Positions 15,321 to 24,754 of a stretch of DNA of 33,537 bases are shown here, piece by piece. The stretch lies in contig DIYS01000186.1 in the NCBI GenBank assembly GCA_002429115.1, forward strand, positions 1-33,537, read 5' to 3'. Within the stretch, counting starts at the first letter, position 1; every line of letters begins with the position of its first letter. The translations under genes and the position numbers were made by a program. This DNA comes from Saccharicrinis sp. UBA6048. GTDB lineage: Bacteria > Bacteroidota > Bacteroidia > Bacteroidales > Marinilabiliaceae. The notes under the pieces were generated by a model. The model saw nothing but the letters and a program-made list of their open reading frames with translations. It searched no databases and was not told the origin of the DNA.

Positions 15321-18300
15321 ATGAAATACTATATACTATTAGCATTATGCATGGTAATGACAAAAATTTGTTATGCGCAGGTTTACGAGATTACCCTAAA
15401 TTCACCTGAATCAGGAGTGAAGTTTTATGAAGCTAGGAATAGCATTACTTTTGAAGCTGGTTATTCATACACTGCCAATGGTGGGACATTAGTTGCGGAA
15501 ATAGCCTCGTTGGAAATTCCTGACGTAACAGAAAGTGTTGTATTCAATAATACAATTAACCCGGACTTATACTCCATTAACACGTCTCTTCCAGTCGGAA
15601 AAACACCAGGTGCATTAAATGTTGCAGGTTCAGCAACCTATTCCATCCCATTGGATATTCCCAAAGGAACAGCAGGTATGCAGCCTAGCATAAGTCTTAA
15701 TTACCTTAGTAATTTCATGGATGGCTCACTTGGAATTGGCTGGAATATTGGAGGCCTTTCTGCTATCCACAGGGTAAATAAAACAATTTACCATGATGGT
15801 ATATCAGATCCAATAAGAGGAGTTGTATCTGACATTTATGCTATAGATGGTATGAGACTAATTCATACCAGTGGTACATATGGTTACCCCAATAGTGAAT
15901 ACCGAACAGAAGTTGAACAATTTCACAAAGTTATTGCAAATGGCTATACTCCATATGGGCCTCAATCTTTTACAGTATATGCAAAGTCTGGATTAATATA
16001 TGAGTATGGTAGTTCTGACAATTCAAGATTAAACAACAGTAACGGCTGTACACTTTCGTGGAAACTCGATAGAATTACGGATCGGTTTGGAAACTTTATG
16101 CTTTTTACATACCTGGATACTGATGACGAACATCCCATTTGGAAAATCGAATATGCCTTTAATAATGAGCAGATGCTCGGTATAACTGCCAGCATTACAT
16201 TTAACTACAAAAACCGGAGTGATGTTTCGCGCTATTATTATGGTGGAGAAGAATATACTAGAGATATTTTACTTGATAATATAGAAATCACCAACAATGG
16301 ACAAAACTACAAGACGTATGAGCTAAAGTACACCAAAGATACTTTTGCTCAACTCTTAAAAGTAACTGAGAAAGCAAATTCAGAATCAATAAACCCAAAT
16401 GTTTTTGCCTGGACAGACCAAAATGAACAATATACCCAATCTACTCATTACTCAAACTCAAGTGATGAATATTATTTTCACGGGGACTTTAATGGAGATG
16501 GTAGAACAGATTTTGTAACAGTTCCTAAAAAAACGAGCTATTCAAGTAGTGATTATTATAAGCTGTATTTGGCAGATGCCAACGGCAACATGAGCTATGA
16601 AACACAAGGCATTTTAAGGTTTGATTTTGAAAGCTTTATTGCCAGAGATTTTAACGGAGATGGTTTAACAGATTTGATGATGCAGCAAGATGCATCTAAT
16701 TCTCAGTATCCAAATAAGAAATACTACTGCTTTTATGAGTCAACTGGCAACTCTTTTGTCAGAAGTAGTACATATTATATATGCTACAACAATGAGCGCC
16801 TAGATATTGTTGATTATAACGGTGATGGGAAACTTGAATTCATGTTTCACAACACAAGTAATAACTGGTATTTATATAATTATTCAGGACAATCTATTTA
16901 TAGTGCATCCATCCCTTCATTCGGCGAATATTATGTTGTTGATATAGGTATGCACAACAGGATTATTGATTTTAACGGAGATGGGTGTTCTGATTTATTA
17001 GTTTTATTCAACGATAGCTATAAGGTTTATGAATTCAAAGGCACAAATGACAAACTAATTGAAACAAAATCGGGGACAAACATTGAAAATAATGACTTCC
17101 TTCTTTTTGGAGATTACAATGGTGATGGTTCAACAGATATTATAAAAGAAGAAAATACTTCGGGAGCGAATTGGTCTTTGTTACATTTAAGCAATGATGG
17201 TTTTGAAGAGTATGATTTAACATGTTTTAATAATTTCAACATTAATATTTATAACAATCGTATTTATGCAAGAGAGTTAGATGGGGATGGTCGGACTGAT
17301 GTAGTATTAATAGGAAGAGGTGAAAGTACTTCTAATAGTTATAACCGTATCAATGTTGCCTTAAGTACGGGAAATGATTTTAACATTACTGAATATGTTT
17401 CCTCAACAACAATGAATAACGGATATGACAGGTATTTTCACTTTGGCGATTATAATGGAGATGGAAGAAATCAACTATTTTATAAATACTATAGTACATC
17501 AAAATTGTATTCTTTTGCAACTGGAACACCAAGTCATTTATTGAGTGATGTGATAGATGGCTTTGGGGCAAGGACTGAAATTTCTTATTTGCCAATGTCC
17601 AATAACAATGTTTATACCAGAGGTACAGGAGCTATTTATCCGATCATTGATTTCTCATCTTCTATGCAATTGGTTTCGCAAGTCGAAACTGATAATGGTA
17701 TTGGAGGCATGGCATCAATGACTTATAAATACGAAGGTGCAAAAATCCACAGGCAGGGAAAAGGTTTTCTTGGTTTCAAGAAAACAACTGCAACAAATAA
17801 TGAAACAGACATCTATACTGAGACTCATAATGATTTTAATACTAGCTTCTTTTTCTCTGAATTGAAATATGTATATACAAAGAAAGGAGCTGCTTCTATT
17901 TCAACCGTATCAAATACATGGAGTGTTACAGATTTTGGTAATAAAAGAATTTTTCCATATATCTCATCAAGTACACAAACAGATGATCTAAAAGGGTTAA
18001 GTGTTACGACAACATCAGCTTACAATTCATACGGAAACCCAACTTCTGTAAGTAAAGATTTTGGCGGTGGATACACACAAACTGTAACCTATCAGTACAA
18101 TGATGAACGAGTAAGTGATTGGCTGATTGGAAGGCCAACAAGCATAACCAATACTTCCGTCAAGGGTGCAGAGACTGAAACTTTTACAACAACTCGAAGT
18201 TATTTTACGTCAAATAATTTACCGGATATTGATGAGTACAATACAGGCGATCCTGCCTATTGGAAATTAGACCGGGAATACACAGGTAAAGGTAATTTAT

Positions 18301-21300
18301 GGAAAGAGCATAAAATAACGTCAGGACTAAGTCAATTAACAACCATTTACGAATATGATGGAAATGGAGTAAATCTTACAAAAGTAACATCACCCAACGG
18401 AGATGCGGTGGATTATACTCATCATGCTAAATCTGGTTTATTACATACGAAAACAGATCGTTTTGGGAATGTGGTTACAAGCAACTACACTAATCATTAT
18501 CAATTAAGTTCAATAGTTCCTTCTGATGGTATTTCTGCTACCATAACTAGCAGTTATAGCTCTTCAGGTGGTCCAGCGTATGCTTGTTATTATGTGTTGG
18601 AAACACGAAGTGATGGTGCGCAAAGCAAAAAATGGTTTGATAAGCTCGGTCGGGAAATACGAAACGAATCGGAAAGTTTCGGTGGTGTAATGGTTAAAAC
18701 AGATATGCAGTTTAACGATAAAGGACAGCAGTACAGAATTTCTGAACCTACAAGCGGAACACCTTCGAACTGGAATACAACTTTATTTGATGGATTTGGG
18801 CGTATATCCACAATTACACCTAAATATGGCGCTTCATCTACTACTGTTTATAATGGGGTTACAACTACGAGTACTGTTAATAACCGGGACTATTCTGTAG
18901 ATGTAAATAGTGCAGGGCAAATTATTCAGCGAACTGATCCGGGCGGAACAATTGACTATGGTTATTACCCTAATGGCACTTTGAAAACAACCACTGCCCC
19001 GGGTAATGTGGTAACAACAATGACCTATGATAAAAATGGCAATCGCCTGAGCATTGATGATCCCAGTGCAGGGGTGATAAGCAATTCCTACTTTGGAACC
19101 GGGCAAATAAGAACCCAGACCAGTGCCAGGGGTAAGACAACCACATATATCTACCAAACTAATGGATTGCTTATTCAGAAGGTTACCGACGAAGGCGATA
19201 TCAATTATTCATACAATTCTGATAATCTTGTTAGCATAATTACTTCCCCAGGTGGCGTTTCCAAATCTTTTACATATGATCTAAACGGACGCACCAGTTC
19301 CATAACTGAATCAATTGGATCTGAATCTAATACGGTAAGTTTTGAATACGATTCAAAAGGAAGGTTATGGAAAAAGTATTTTAATGGTTCTGCTGATTAT
19401 GAGGAGTATATTTATGATTCAAGCAGTGGTATTTTGTCGGAGATCACCTTTAATGGAGTGACAATTTGGGAGGTTACTGGGATGGATGACTATGGCAGGG
19501 TAACCAATTCTAATATTGGAACAATAGCCTGCTCCTGGTCACACGATACCAACGAAATGTTAGAACAAATAAAAGCAACAGGTGTACAGCAGTATGATTT
19601 TGCATTTAATGTAAATACTAAAAATCTGTTATCACGCACCAATGGGCTTAAATCTCTTACCGAAAGCTTTACCTATGACGAATTAGATCGTTTGACAGGC
19701 ATTTCAGGAGATTGCACTTTATCAATGGATTACCTCAATAATAACAATAACGGCAACATTAATTATAAAAGCGATGCAGGTACTTATGAATACAATGCAG
19801 CATCCAGCCCCTATGCTGTAAGCAATGTCATTGGGTACAAAAATATTAATGAAACAACTCAGGCTATTGAATACTATTCTTTTGAAAAAGTTAAAAAAAT
19901 AACTCAGGGTGCCAAAACAGCCGACTTTGAATACAACTCCAACTTCCAACGCATTAAAATGGTGTTAAAGGACAATGGAACAATTACAAAAACCCGTTAT
20001 TATTTTGGTGGCAGCTGTGAAAAGGAAATTGCAGGAAGCACGACTACTCAATATATTTGGATTGGAGGAGATGCTTATTCTGCTGTTGCTGTTGCTAAAA
20101 AAGTTGGAGCAGGCAGCTGGGTAATTTATAATATCTTCCGTGACCACCTTGGTACTATCACTCATTTTAGGAATGCTTCTACTGGTATAGTTGAAGAATA
20201 TAACTTTGATGCCTGGGGGCGTAGACGTGATAAAGACACTTGGGATTACGCATTGACAGGTGAACCTGGTTTATTTGCAGATAGAGGTTTCACTTCACAT
20301 GAGTACCTTGATGATTTTGGTCTAATCAATATGAACGGACGTCTGTATGACCCAATTGTTGGACGTTTTCTTAGTCCTGATAAATATGTACAATCCCCAG
20401 ATTTTACACAAAATTATAACCGCTATACCTATTGCCTCAATAACCCACTCATCTATACTGATCCAAGTGGAGAATTCTTTTGGGCAGCATTACCTCTATT
20501 CGCAAAAATACTGGTTGGAGTAAGTGCTGGGCTTGGCGCATACGCAGGATATAAAATTGGAGAAGCTTATGGAGCTTCAGGCTTAGATATGTTAGGTTAC
20601 ATGTTTGGAGGAGCTGTCATAGGAGGGGCAGCTGGTTTATTTGGAGCTGGAGCAGGAATAGCAGCAGCAACAGGTTCCTCCGGTCTTAATGCGGCAGTAG
20701 CTGGAGGTATAGCTGGAGGCTTTGCTTCAGGGGCTATAAATGGGGCAGGTATGACAGCTTTAGCTGGTGGAGGAATTGGAGACATCTTTGGTGGACTTGT
20801 TCAAGGAGGAGTAGTTGGTGCATTTTCAGGAGCTGTTGGTGGTGCTACTTTTTATACAGCAAACAAAGTTTTAGGAATGTTTCCTATGCATAATACTTTG
20901 AGCTATATGGCTAGTTCATCGGCCTCTCAAATAACTGCCAATACGTTGTCTGGACAAAGCCCATTTTCTGGTCTCGATTATGGGTTAAACACAGGGGCAA
21001 TATTTCCTGGATTAATGGATGTTGCCACTCTTAGTGCTCCTTTATGGGCTGATTCAAAGTTAGTGCACAATATTGCTAGAAAACAATTGCACAAATATGC
21101 GAAGAAACATGGTTTTTATAAGTATATTGAAAACGTAGACGTTGAAGTTTCTATAAATCTAGTTGATTTGGGTATTTTAAGAAGGAATGAATCCTTTGGA
21201 CTAACAATAGATTTTGATTTTTCAGTATATGTAGACGGAGAAATAATGTTAGATCACATAGGAACATTTTCATGGTATGAATTAATTCGAACTCATACGA

Positions 21301-21398
21301 ATATAGGTTTACCAAATATAGATCCATATCAACATTCATTATTACCTAATGGTCACTATTATGCACTCAGTTCATTGTATTTAAATTTATATCGATGA
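15321..21398 (+). CDS. RHS repeat protein, probable polymorphic toxin, SpvB/VCBS N-terminus
   Basis: 2025 residues with a signal peptide cut after residue 20 (MTKICYAQ). An SpvB/TcaC-like region (about 90-155: GTAGMQPSISLNYLSN, GSLGIGWNIGGLSAIHR) comes first, then seven FG-GAP/VCBS units at about 387-715 (GDFNGDGRTDF, DFNGDGLTDLM, DYNGDGK and so on), then YD repeats, and the RHS core at 1606-1720 (DHLGTITHFRN, GRLYDPIVGRFLSPD, YCLNNPLIYTDPSGEFF). A 190-residue Gly/Ala-rich hydrophobic stretch follows, and a last segment of about 113 residues (from LVHNIARKQLHK) that I do not recognise and which is the expected toxin position. In this class the core marks the cut before the variable tip. The next gene overlaps by 4 bp (ATGA). 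No T9SS sorting domain, so the export route is unclear. Confidence 0.92.
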   Translation: MKYYILLALCMVMTKICYAQVYEITLNSPESGVKFYEARNSITFEAGYSYTANGGTLVAEIASLEIPDVTESVVFNNTINPDLYSINTSLPVGKTPGALNVAGSATYSIPLDIPKGTAGMQPSISLNYLSNFMDGSLGIGWNIGGLSAIHRVNKTIYHDGISDPIRGVVSDIYAIDGMRLIHTSGTYGYPNSEYRTEVEQFHKVIANGYTPYGPQSFTVYAKSGLIYEYGSSDNSRLNNSNGCTLSWKLDRITDRFGNFMLFTYLDTDDEHPIWKIEYAFNNEQMLGITASITFNYKNRSDVSRYYYGGEEYTRDILLDNIEITNNGQNYKTYELKYTKDTFAQLLKVTEKANSESINPNVFAWTDQNEQYTQSTHYSNSSDEYYFHGDFNGDGRTDFVTVPKKTSYSSSDYYKLYLADANGNMSYETQGILRFDFESFIARDFNGDGLTDLMMQQDASNSQYPNKKYYCFYESTGNSFVRSSTYYICYNNERLDIVDYNGDGKLEFMFHNTSNNWYLYNYSGQSIYSASIPSFGEYYVVDIGMHNRIIDFNGDGCSDLLVLFNDSYKVYEFKGTNDKLIETKSGTNIENNDFLLFGDYNGDGSTDIIKEENTSGANWSLLHLSNDGFEEYDLTCFNNFNINIYNNRIYARELDGDGRTDVVLIGRGESTSNSYNRINVALSTGNDFNITEYVSSTTMNNGYDRYFHFGDYNGDGRNQLFYKYYSTSKLYSFATGTPSHLLSDVIDGFGARTEISYLPMSNNNVYTRGTGAIYPIIDFSSSMQLVSQVETDNGIGGMASMTYKYEGAKIHRQGKGFLGFKKTTATNNETDIYTETHNDFNTSFFFSELKYVYTKKGAASISTVSNTWSVTDFGNKRIFPYISSSTQTDDLKGLSVTTTSAYNSYGNPTSVSKDFGGGYTQTVTYQYNDERVSDWLIGRPTSITNTSVKGAETETFTTTRSYFTSNNLPDIDEYNTGDPAYWKLDREYTGKGNLWKEHKITSGLSQLTTIYEYDGNGVNLTKVTSPNGDAVDYTHHAKSGLLHTKTDRFGNVVTSNYTNHYQLSSIVPSDGISATITSSYSSSGGPAYACYYVLETRSDGAQSKKWFDKLGREIRNESESFGGVMVKTDMQFNDKGQQYRISEPTSGTPSNWNTTLFDGFGRISTITPKYGASSTTVYNGVTTTSTVNNRDYSVDVNSAGQIIQRTDPGGTIDYGYYPNGTLKTTTAPGNVVTTMTYDKNGNRLSIDDPSAGVISNSYFGTGQIRTQTSARGKTTTYIYQTNGLLIQKVTDEGDINYSYNSDNLVSIITSPGGVSKSFTYDLNGRTSSITESIGSESNTVSFEYDSKGRLWKKYFNGSADYEEYIYDSSSGILSEITFNGVTIWEVTGMDDYGRVTNSNIGTIACSWSHDTNEMLEQIKATGVQQYDFAFNVNTKNLLSRTNGLKSLTESFTYDELDRLTGISGDCTLSMDYLNNNNNGNINYKSDAGTYEYNAASSPYAVSNVIGYKNINETTQAIEYYSFEKVKKITQGAKTADFEYNSNFQRIKMVLKDNGTITKTRYYFGGSCEKEIAGSTTTQYIWIGGDAYSAVAVAKKVGAGSWVIYNIFRDHLGTITHFRNASTGIVEEYNFDAWGRRRDKDTWDYALTGEPGLFADRGFTSHEYLDDFGLINMNGRLYDPIVGRFLSPDKYVQSPDFTQNYNRYTYCLNNPLIYTDPSGEFFWAALPLFAKILVGVSAGLGAYAGYKIGEAYGASGLDMLGYMFGGAVIGGAAGLFGAGAGIAAATGSSGLNAAVAGGIAGGFASGAINGAGMTALAGGGIGDIFGGLVQGGVVGAFSGAVGGATFYTANKVLGMFPMHNTLSYMASSSASQITANTLSGQSPFSGLDYGLNTGAIFPGLMDVATLSAPLWADSKLVHNIARKQLHKYAKKHGFYKYIENVDVEVSINLVDLGILRRNESFGLTIDFDFSVYVDGEIMLDHIGTFSWYELIRTHTNIGLPNIDPYQHSLLPNGHYYALSSLYLNLYR

Positions 21399-21826
21399 GA
21401 ACTTTTATTGTTTTAGTTTTTTTAACTTGCATTGTAACAAACAGTTATACACAAAAAAAGAATAGAATATATATTTCAAATCAAGACAGTCTAGATAAAG
21501 TGCACCTATTTACATATAAGTGTCTTACTTATATCATTAATAATACCTGTGACACTACTAATTTAGAAACTCTTTATTTGAGTATTATAGCAGATGAATG
21601 TGATAGTTGTGATCTTTCAATAATCAGAAAGAATATAGTCTTGAAAGGAAGAGATAGTCTTGTTGTTAAAATTGATAGTGTATATGCAAGCAAGTATGAT
21701 ACTTATAGCAATTTAACTTTTACGATTACAAATTCAGATAGAAAACTAAAATTATTACCTGGATCTAAAGTAATATGGACAGGAAATGAAAAGAAGTCCG
21801 CTCGTAAGAAGAGAAAAAAAAAGTAG
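21395..21826 (+). CDS. Small secreted protein overlapping the RHS gene, candidate immunity protein
   Basis: 143 residues starting in the ATGA overlap with the RHS stop codon, so the two are translationally coupled. A signal peptide (MRTFIVLVFLTCIVTNSYTQ) predicts a periplasmic or secreted product. The mature part has four Cys (KCLTYIINNTCD, ADECDSCDLS), possibly paired, beta-strand-like sequence (YSNLTFTITNSDRKLKLLPGSKVIW), and a very basic end (KKSARKKRKKK). Genes in this position usually encode immunity to the upstream toxin tip; that is an inference from position only, and the signal peptide would fit a toxin acting in the periplasm. No family recognised. A strong terminator follows. Confidence 0.65.
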   Translation: MRTFIVLVFLTCIVTNSYTQKKNRIYISNQDSLDKVHLFTYKCLTYIINNTCDTTNLETLYLSIIADECDSCDLSIIRKNIVLKGRDSLVVKIDSVYASKYDTYSNLTFTITNSDRKLKLLPGSKVIWTGNEKKSARKKRKKK

Positions 21827-21831
21827 TAACC

Positions 21832-21865
21832 AAAATAGGCTGTCCATTTGGCAGCCTATTTTTAT
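21832..21865 (+). terminator. Rho-independent terminator of the RHS operon
   Basis: AATAGGCTG (21834-21842) pairs with CAGCCTATT (21852-21860) around TCCATTTGG, flanked by an A-run and followed by a T-run. It closes the 12995-21826 locus. Confidence 0.88.
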
Positions 21866-21930
21866 TCTCATCTTTTTTTGAAAAAGATATTGTATTGAAT
21901 ATCTTATTTATGAAATAATATATATAAAAT

Positions 21931-22300
21931 ATGAGGTACATTGTTATGACCATTACCCTTTATATGTTAGTACCTAGTCTTAGTTTTTGTCAGCATTCAA
22001 TTCCTGGAAAGATTGTTATTGAGGATTTTAGGCATAATGGAATGTTTATCATTAATATGAAAGACAGTATATTTATTCCTTACAATTCAAGTGTTTGGAA
22101 CTCTACTCAATTATGATGCAAATAAGAAATGTTTATCTGCAGCTTGAACACTCTCATGTATGAAGATGCTACTAATGAAAAATCGATAAGTTCATTAGTT
22201 TATTTAAGCAAAGATGGAAAAGTAGAAAGGCATACAAAGAGTATTACTAATGACAATACTAAGATTACAAATATAGCGATATCCCCTTCTATGTTGTAAT
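21931..22300 (+). pseudogene. Frameshifted small secreted protein downstream of the RHS operon
   Basis: An ATG at 21931 opens a frame with a signal peptide (MRYIVMTITLYMLVPSLSFCQ) and a mature part beginning HSIPGKIVIEDFRHNG, but it stops at 22116. The next frame continues with YDANKKCLSAA to a TGA, and a third frame (from about 22140, MYEDATNEKSISSLVYLSKDGK) runs to TAA at 22300. Two frameshifts would thus join pieces into one protein of roughly 120 residues. It lies just after the RHS operon terminator, where former immunity genes or orphan partners often sit; that link is an inference. Sequencing error could also cause the shifts. Confidence 0.55.
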
Positions 22301-22804
22301 CCAAATCTTCCACTCATTATTTCTTTTAAAACAGCAGTTTCATGCATCTACCTTGTTTTTTTCGGGCAATAAAGAGCTAGAAGGCTTACCTTACTTGGCG
22401 AACCAATACAACCTACAAAAATATCCTTCTATCAACAGGCTTATTTTTTCAAAGCTGCATTTCAGTGTTTAATCTTTATAGTTGAGAGCTGTAGCCTAAA
22501 AGTAACAGTCACTTATTGTGCTGCAGGTGTAGCCTTCCCTGAAAATACTATTAACAATAATTCTATAAATGGACACTTTGTCCGTTTCGATTCGTATAGA
22601 GGGTGTCCAAAATTGAGGCACCCTCCTCTTAATCCCAATAACAATATTTGTTGTCATATTAATCCTAATCCATAGTCCGAATAGGTGCTTCTGATTGATT
22701 AGTCAGCAGCGTTAATCAATAGATTTTACTAACCTTCTCTATTTCTAAAGCTTTTAGTTATCTATTACTCATGCTCTTTTACTGCTTCTAACATTACCTA
22801 AGGT
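22301..22804. other. Non-coding region with two hairpins
   Basis: No gene seen on either strand. Two hairpins stand out: GGACA-CTT-TGTCC (22571-22583) and GAGGGTG/CACCCTC (22599-22605 with 22619-22625). The second could end transcription of the - strand genes at 22805-23605, although it is 180 bp beyond the stop. Confidence 0.45.
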
Positions 22805-23185
22805 TTATATTGCCTTAACCTTCCCTTTATTTTGTGTATTTGTATTCTGAGGTTTCCGTACTGGTTGTTTTATTGAGTTAGGCTTGTGCATTTTAACCTT
22901 ATTAGGATTTTCATACATTTTAACCTTATTTGGGTCTTCGTGCATTTTAATATTATTATATGGATTAGATTTATCCGACTTATTTTGAGGAAGGTTTAAT
23001 CTCTTGTCTGGTTGGTTTATTATAACATCTGTTGAACCATTTGGGTTAATGATAACACTTGATTTTGGAGGTTCCTTATTCTCATTTATTATTGTTCTGG
23101 TACTTTGAGCATCAAGATAGGATGCGTAACCAAAGAGAAAAAATACAACAAGGATTATTGCCGATAATTTTTTTTTTGCTTTCAT
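22805..23185 (-). CDS. Small secreted repeat-containing hypothetical protein
   Basis: 126 residues, signal peptide MKAKKKLSAIILVVFFLFGYASYLDAQ. The mature part is basic, Asn/Pro/Lys-rich and probably unstructured. It has three near-copies of a nine-residue unit (KMHEDPNKV, KMYENPNKV, KMHKPNSIK) and a run of VIINPNGSTDVIINQPD. No domain recognised. It lies 60 bp downstream of another small secreted gene on the same strand, so the pair may be one transcript. Confidence 0.65.
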   Translation of the reverse strand: MKAKKKLSAIILVVFFLFGYASYLDAQSTRTIINENKEPPKSSVIINPNGSTDVIINQPDKRLNLPQNKSDKSNPYNNIKMHEDPNKVKMYENPNKVKMHKPNSIKQPVRKPQNTNTQNKGKVKAI

Positions 23186-23245
23186 AATTACAGATATTTA
23201 GATTAATAAATAATTGGTCTATATCATCTTCGATATTTTAATTGT

Positions 23246-23605
23246 TTAGTTCGATAACTTATTCTCACCAATAATACAGTAACTAATTATGGATACACCA
23301 TTGGCGCGAGGTGAACCAGAGACAGTACATCCAATGTATTTTTTTTCTCCGGCCTTTAAAGTGTAACTTTTAGTAGATTCTTCTTTGTAAAGTCCAGCTC
23401 CTTTTAAAATTTGTATGGTTACTTCATATTTATTATGAACATCCCTGTTTTTGATGTAACATTTTAATCCGCTACTTGCATGTCCGCATCGTTCTCCTTT
23501 TACTATATAGTTTTTAAATTTTGTTTTTTTCTCTGAAGGATTTGGCAAATTGAAATCAGTTAGACTTAGCACGAAAATAATTAAAACAAATTGTAAGTTT
23601 TTCAT
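23246..23605 (-). CDS. Small secreted cysteine-containing hypothetical protein
   Basis: 119 residues with a hydrophobic N-terminus (MKNLQFVLIIFVLSLTDF) that fits a signal peptide. Four Cys (GERCGHASSGLKCYI, KYIGCTVSG, ISYCIIGENK) and a beta-rich sequence (KYEVTIQILKG, KSYTLKAGEKKYIGC) suggest a small disulfide-stabilised beta domain. Not recognised. First gene of a probable two-gene transcript with 22805-23185. Confidence 0.65.
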   Translation of the reverse strand: MKNLQFVLIIFVLSLTDFNLPNPSEKKTKFKNYIVKGERCGHASSGLKCYIKNRDVHNKYEVTIQILKGAGLYKEESTKSYTLKAGEKKYIGCTVSGSPRANGVSIISYCIIGENKLSN

Positions 23606-23719
23606 ATTAGGATATTTGGATGTTTATTTCTTATTTGATTAGCAAAATTAAAACTCTATTCATTTTTTGTCAACCCAACCTGCAATCTATTACCAATCTA
23701 TTTTTACTGATAACTTACA

Positions 23720-23935
23720 CACATCTTAGGTGCACAATATTTTAGAGCGAAGAACCTCGATTAAATGGAAACCAAGATTCTTGCCGCAGAAGAAAGTATA
23801 TCGTAACTTCTGGAAATAAGTAATCATAAGGCTCATTCCAACTGTACTTTTCTCTAAAGAATTATTTTATCGGTATTTCACGCCATTGACAGCCTGTTTT
23901 AAGGCGATATATGATTGCTTTGACTTTAACCTTAG
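23720..23935 (-). pseudogene. Remnant of an IS5-like transposase N-terminus
   Basis: The - strand frame from 23933 reads AIIYRLKTGCQWREIPIK, a typical segment of IS5-family transposases (family form: YxLKTGCQWRxLP). A stop replaces the next codon, then FFREKYSWNEPYDY continues. After a frameshift a third frame gives YFQKLRYTFFCGKNLGFHL, like the HF(R/Q)KW...GxW part of the family. Only about 70 codons remain and the catalytic DDE part is absent, so it is a decayed fragment. Confidence 0.55.
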
Positions 23936-24482
23936 TATTGTCCTATGAGTTGCCAAAAGCTAAATATGGGCTTATGTTTTTTTTATAATTTGAGTACTTA
24001 ACACCTGATGAATATTTATTAAATATACGATTCAATCATCGGAATATCAATTAATTAAACTATTAAATTCGTTCTATTTTAGGACTTTAAACAACTTCTA
24101 TTAAATCCAGCACCTTCCCTGATACCATTCCAGTAATTTTTCCCAGATGTTCAAATTCCAGTAATAATTATAAATACGTTCGAAAACGTAAAATCAACAA
24201 CGAGCTTCTAAAAAAATTAATCCCACTCTCAGCTGCCTTTTCATTTCCTTCCTTATATGATATACTCGGAACATGAAAAAGTTTTAAATTATTTGGGAGG
24301 GGTATATTTTCTGATTTTGTAGGCTTTTAGTAACTTCTACAAGGGCTTTACATAACACTGGATAAAGGACAAGCTTTCTTATTAACAACCAGATGTTTAA
24401 TGATTTTATCGTTATTAAACCTGGCTGTGCAGTTTTTTGATTGATTGAACCTGTTTTGTTAAAGGGAGGAAGAATAGGAAAA
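23936..24482. other. Non-coding AT-rich region
   Basis: No convincing gene on either strand between the transposase remnant and the small membrane protein's terminator. It may contain more decayed insertion-sequence DNA, but nothing recognisable. Confidence 0.4.
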
Positions 24483-24498
24483 GGAGGCCGAAGCCTCC
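24482..24498 (-). terminator. UUCG-tetraloop terminator of the 38-residue membrane protein gene
   Basis: On the - strand GGAGGC-TTCG-GCCTCC forms a stable 6-bp GC-rich stem with a TTCG tetraloop followed by TTTTCC. It begins 12 bases after the stop codon of the small gene at 24510-24626. Confidence 0.8.
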
Positions 24499-24509
24499 CG
24501 GTATTTAAA

Positions 24510-24626
24510 TTACAGGCCTCGTTTCTTTACGTACTGGACGAACATCCAGATTGAGGCTAAAGCTCCAAGCGTCCCGATCAGGTAGTAAAACACCTGAAGG
24601 ACGAACAAAAAACTAAGTGTAATCAT
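24510..24626 (-). CDS. 38-residue single-pass membrane protein
   Basis: An ATG at 24626 opens a 38-codon frame: MITLSFLFVLQVFYYLIG, TLGALASIWMFV, then a basic tail QYVKKRGL. Nearly the whole chain is one long hydrophobic segment with positive charges at the C-terminus, so a membrane-embedded peptide is expected. A textbook terminator directly after the stop supports a real short transcription unit. Possible roles for such peptides include a holin-like or toxin-like peptide or a subunit of a membrane complex; none can be chosen from the sequence. Confidence 0.6.
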   Translation of the reverse strand: MITLSFLFVLQVFYYLIGTLGALASIWMFVQYVKKRGL

Positions 24627-24698
24627 ACCTACATTATAGAATATATTTTTCAAAATAACTGCGTTCGGTCAGAAAAAAATAAAGAGTACATTTATAAC

Positions 24699-24748
24699 GT
24701 ACATTAAATTAGAGTTCATTATATTTGTGATGAACGTTTTTAATGTAC
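24699..24748 (+). promoter_or_regulatory. Promoter flanked by an inverted repeat covering the first ATG
   Basis: TATATTTG (24720-24727) fits the Bacteroidota -7 consensus TAnnTTTG. It lies between the arms of a perfect 10-bp inverted repeat, GTACATTAAA (24699-24708) and TTTAATGTAC (24739-24748). The second arm covers the ATG at 24743. This layout suits repression, perhaps by the gene product itself. Confidence 0.5.
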
Positions 24749-24754
24749 TCAATA

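Noticed and set aside
20597..20785. Proline/alanine-rich - strand frame
   Set aside because: It is the reverse of the Gly/Ala-rich region of the RHS gene; composition alone creates it.
22571..22625. Hairpins as the inverted ends of an insertion sequence
   Set aside because: The two hairpins do not match each other as element ends and no transposase lies next to them.
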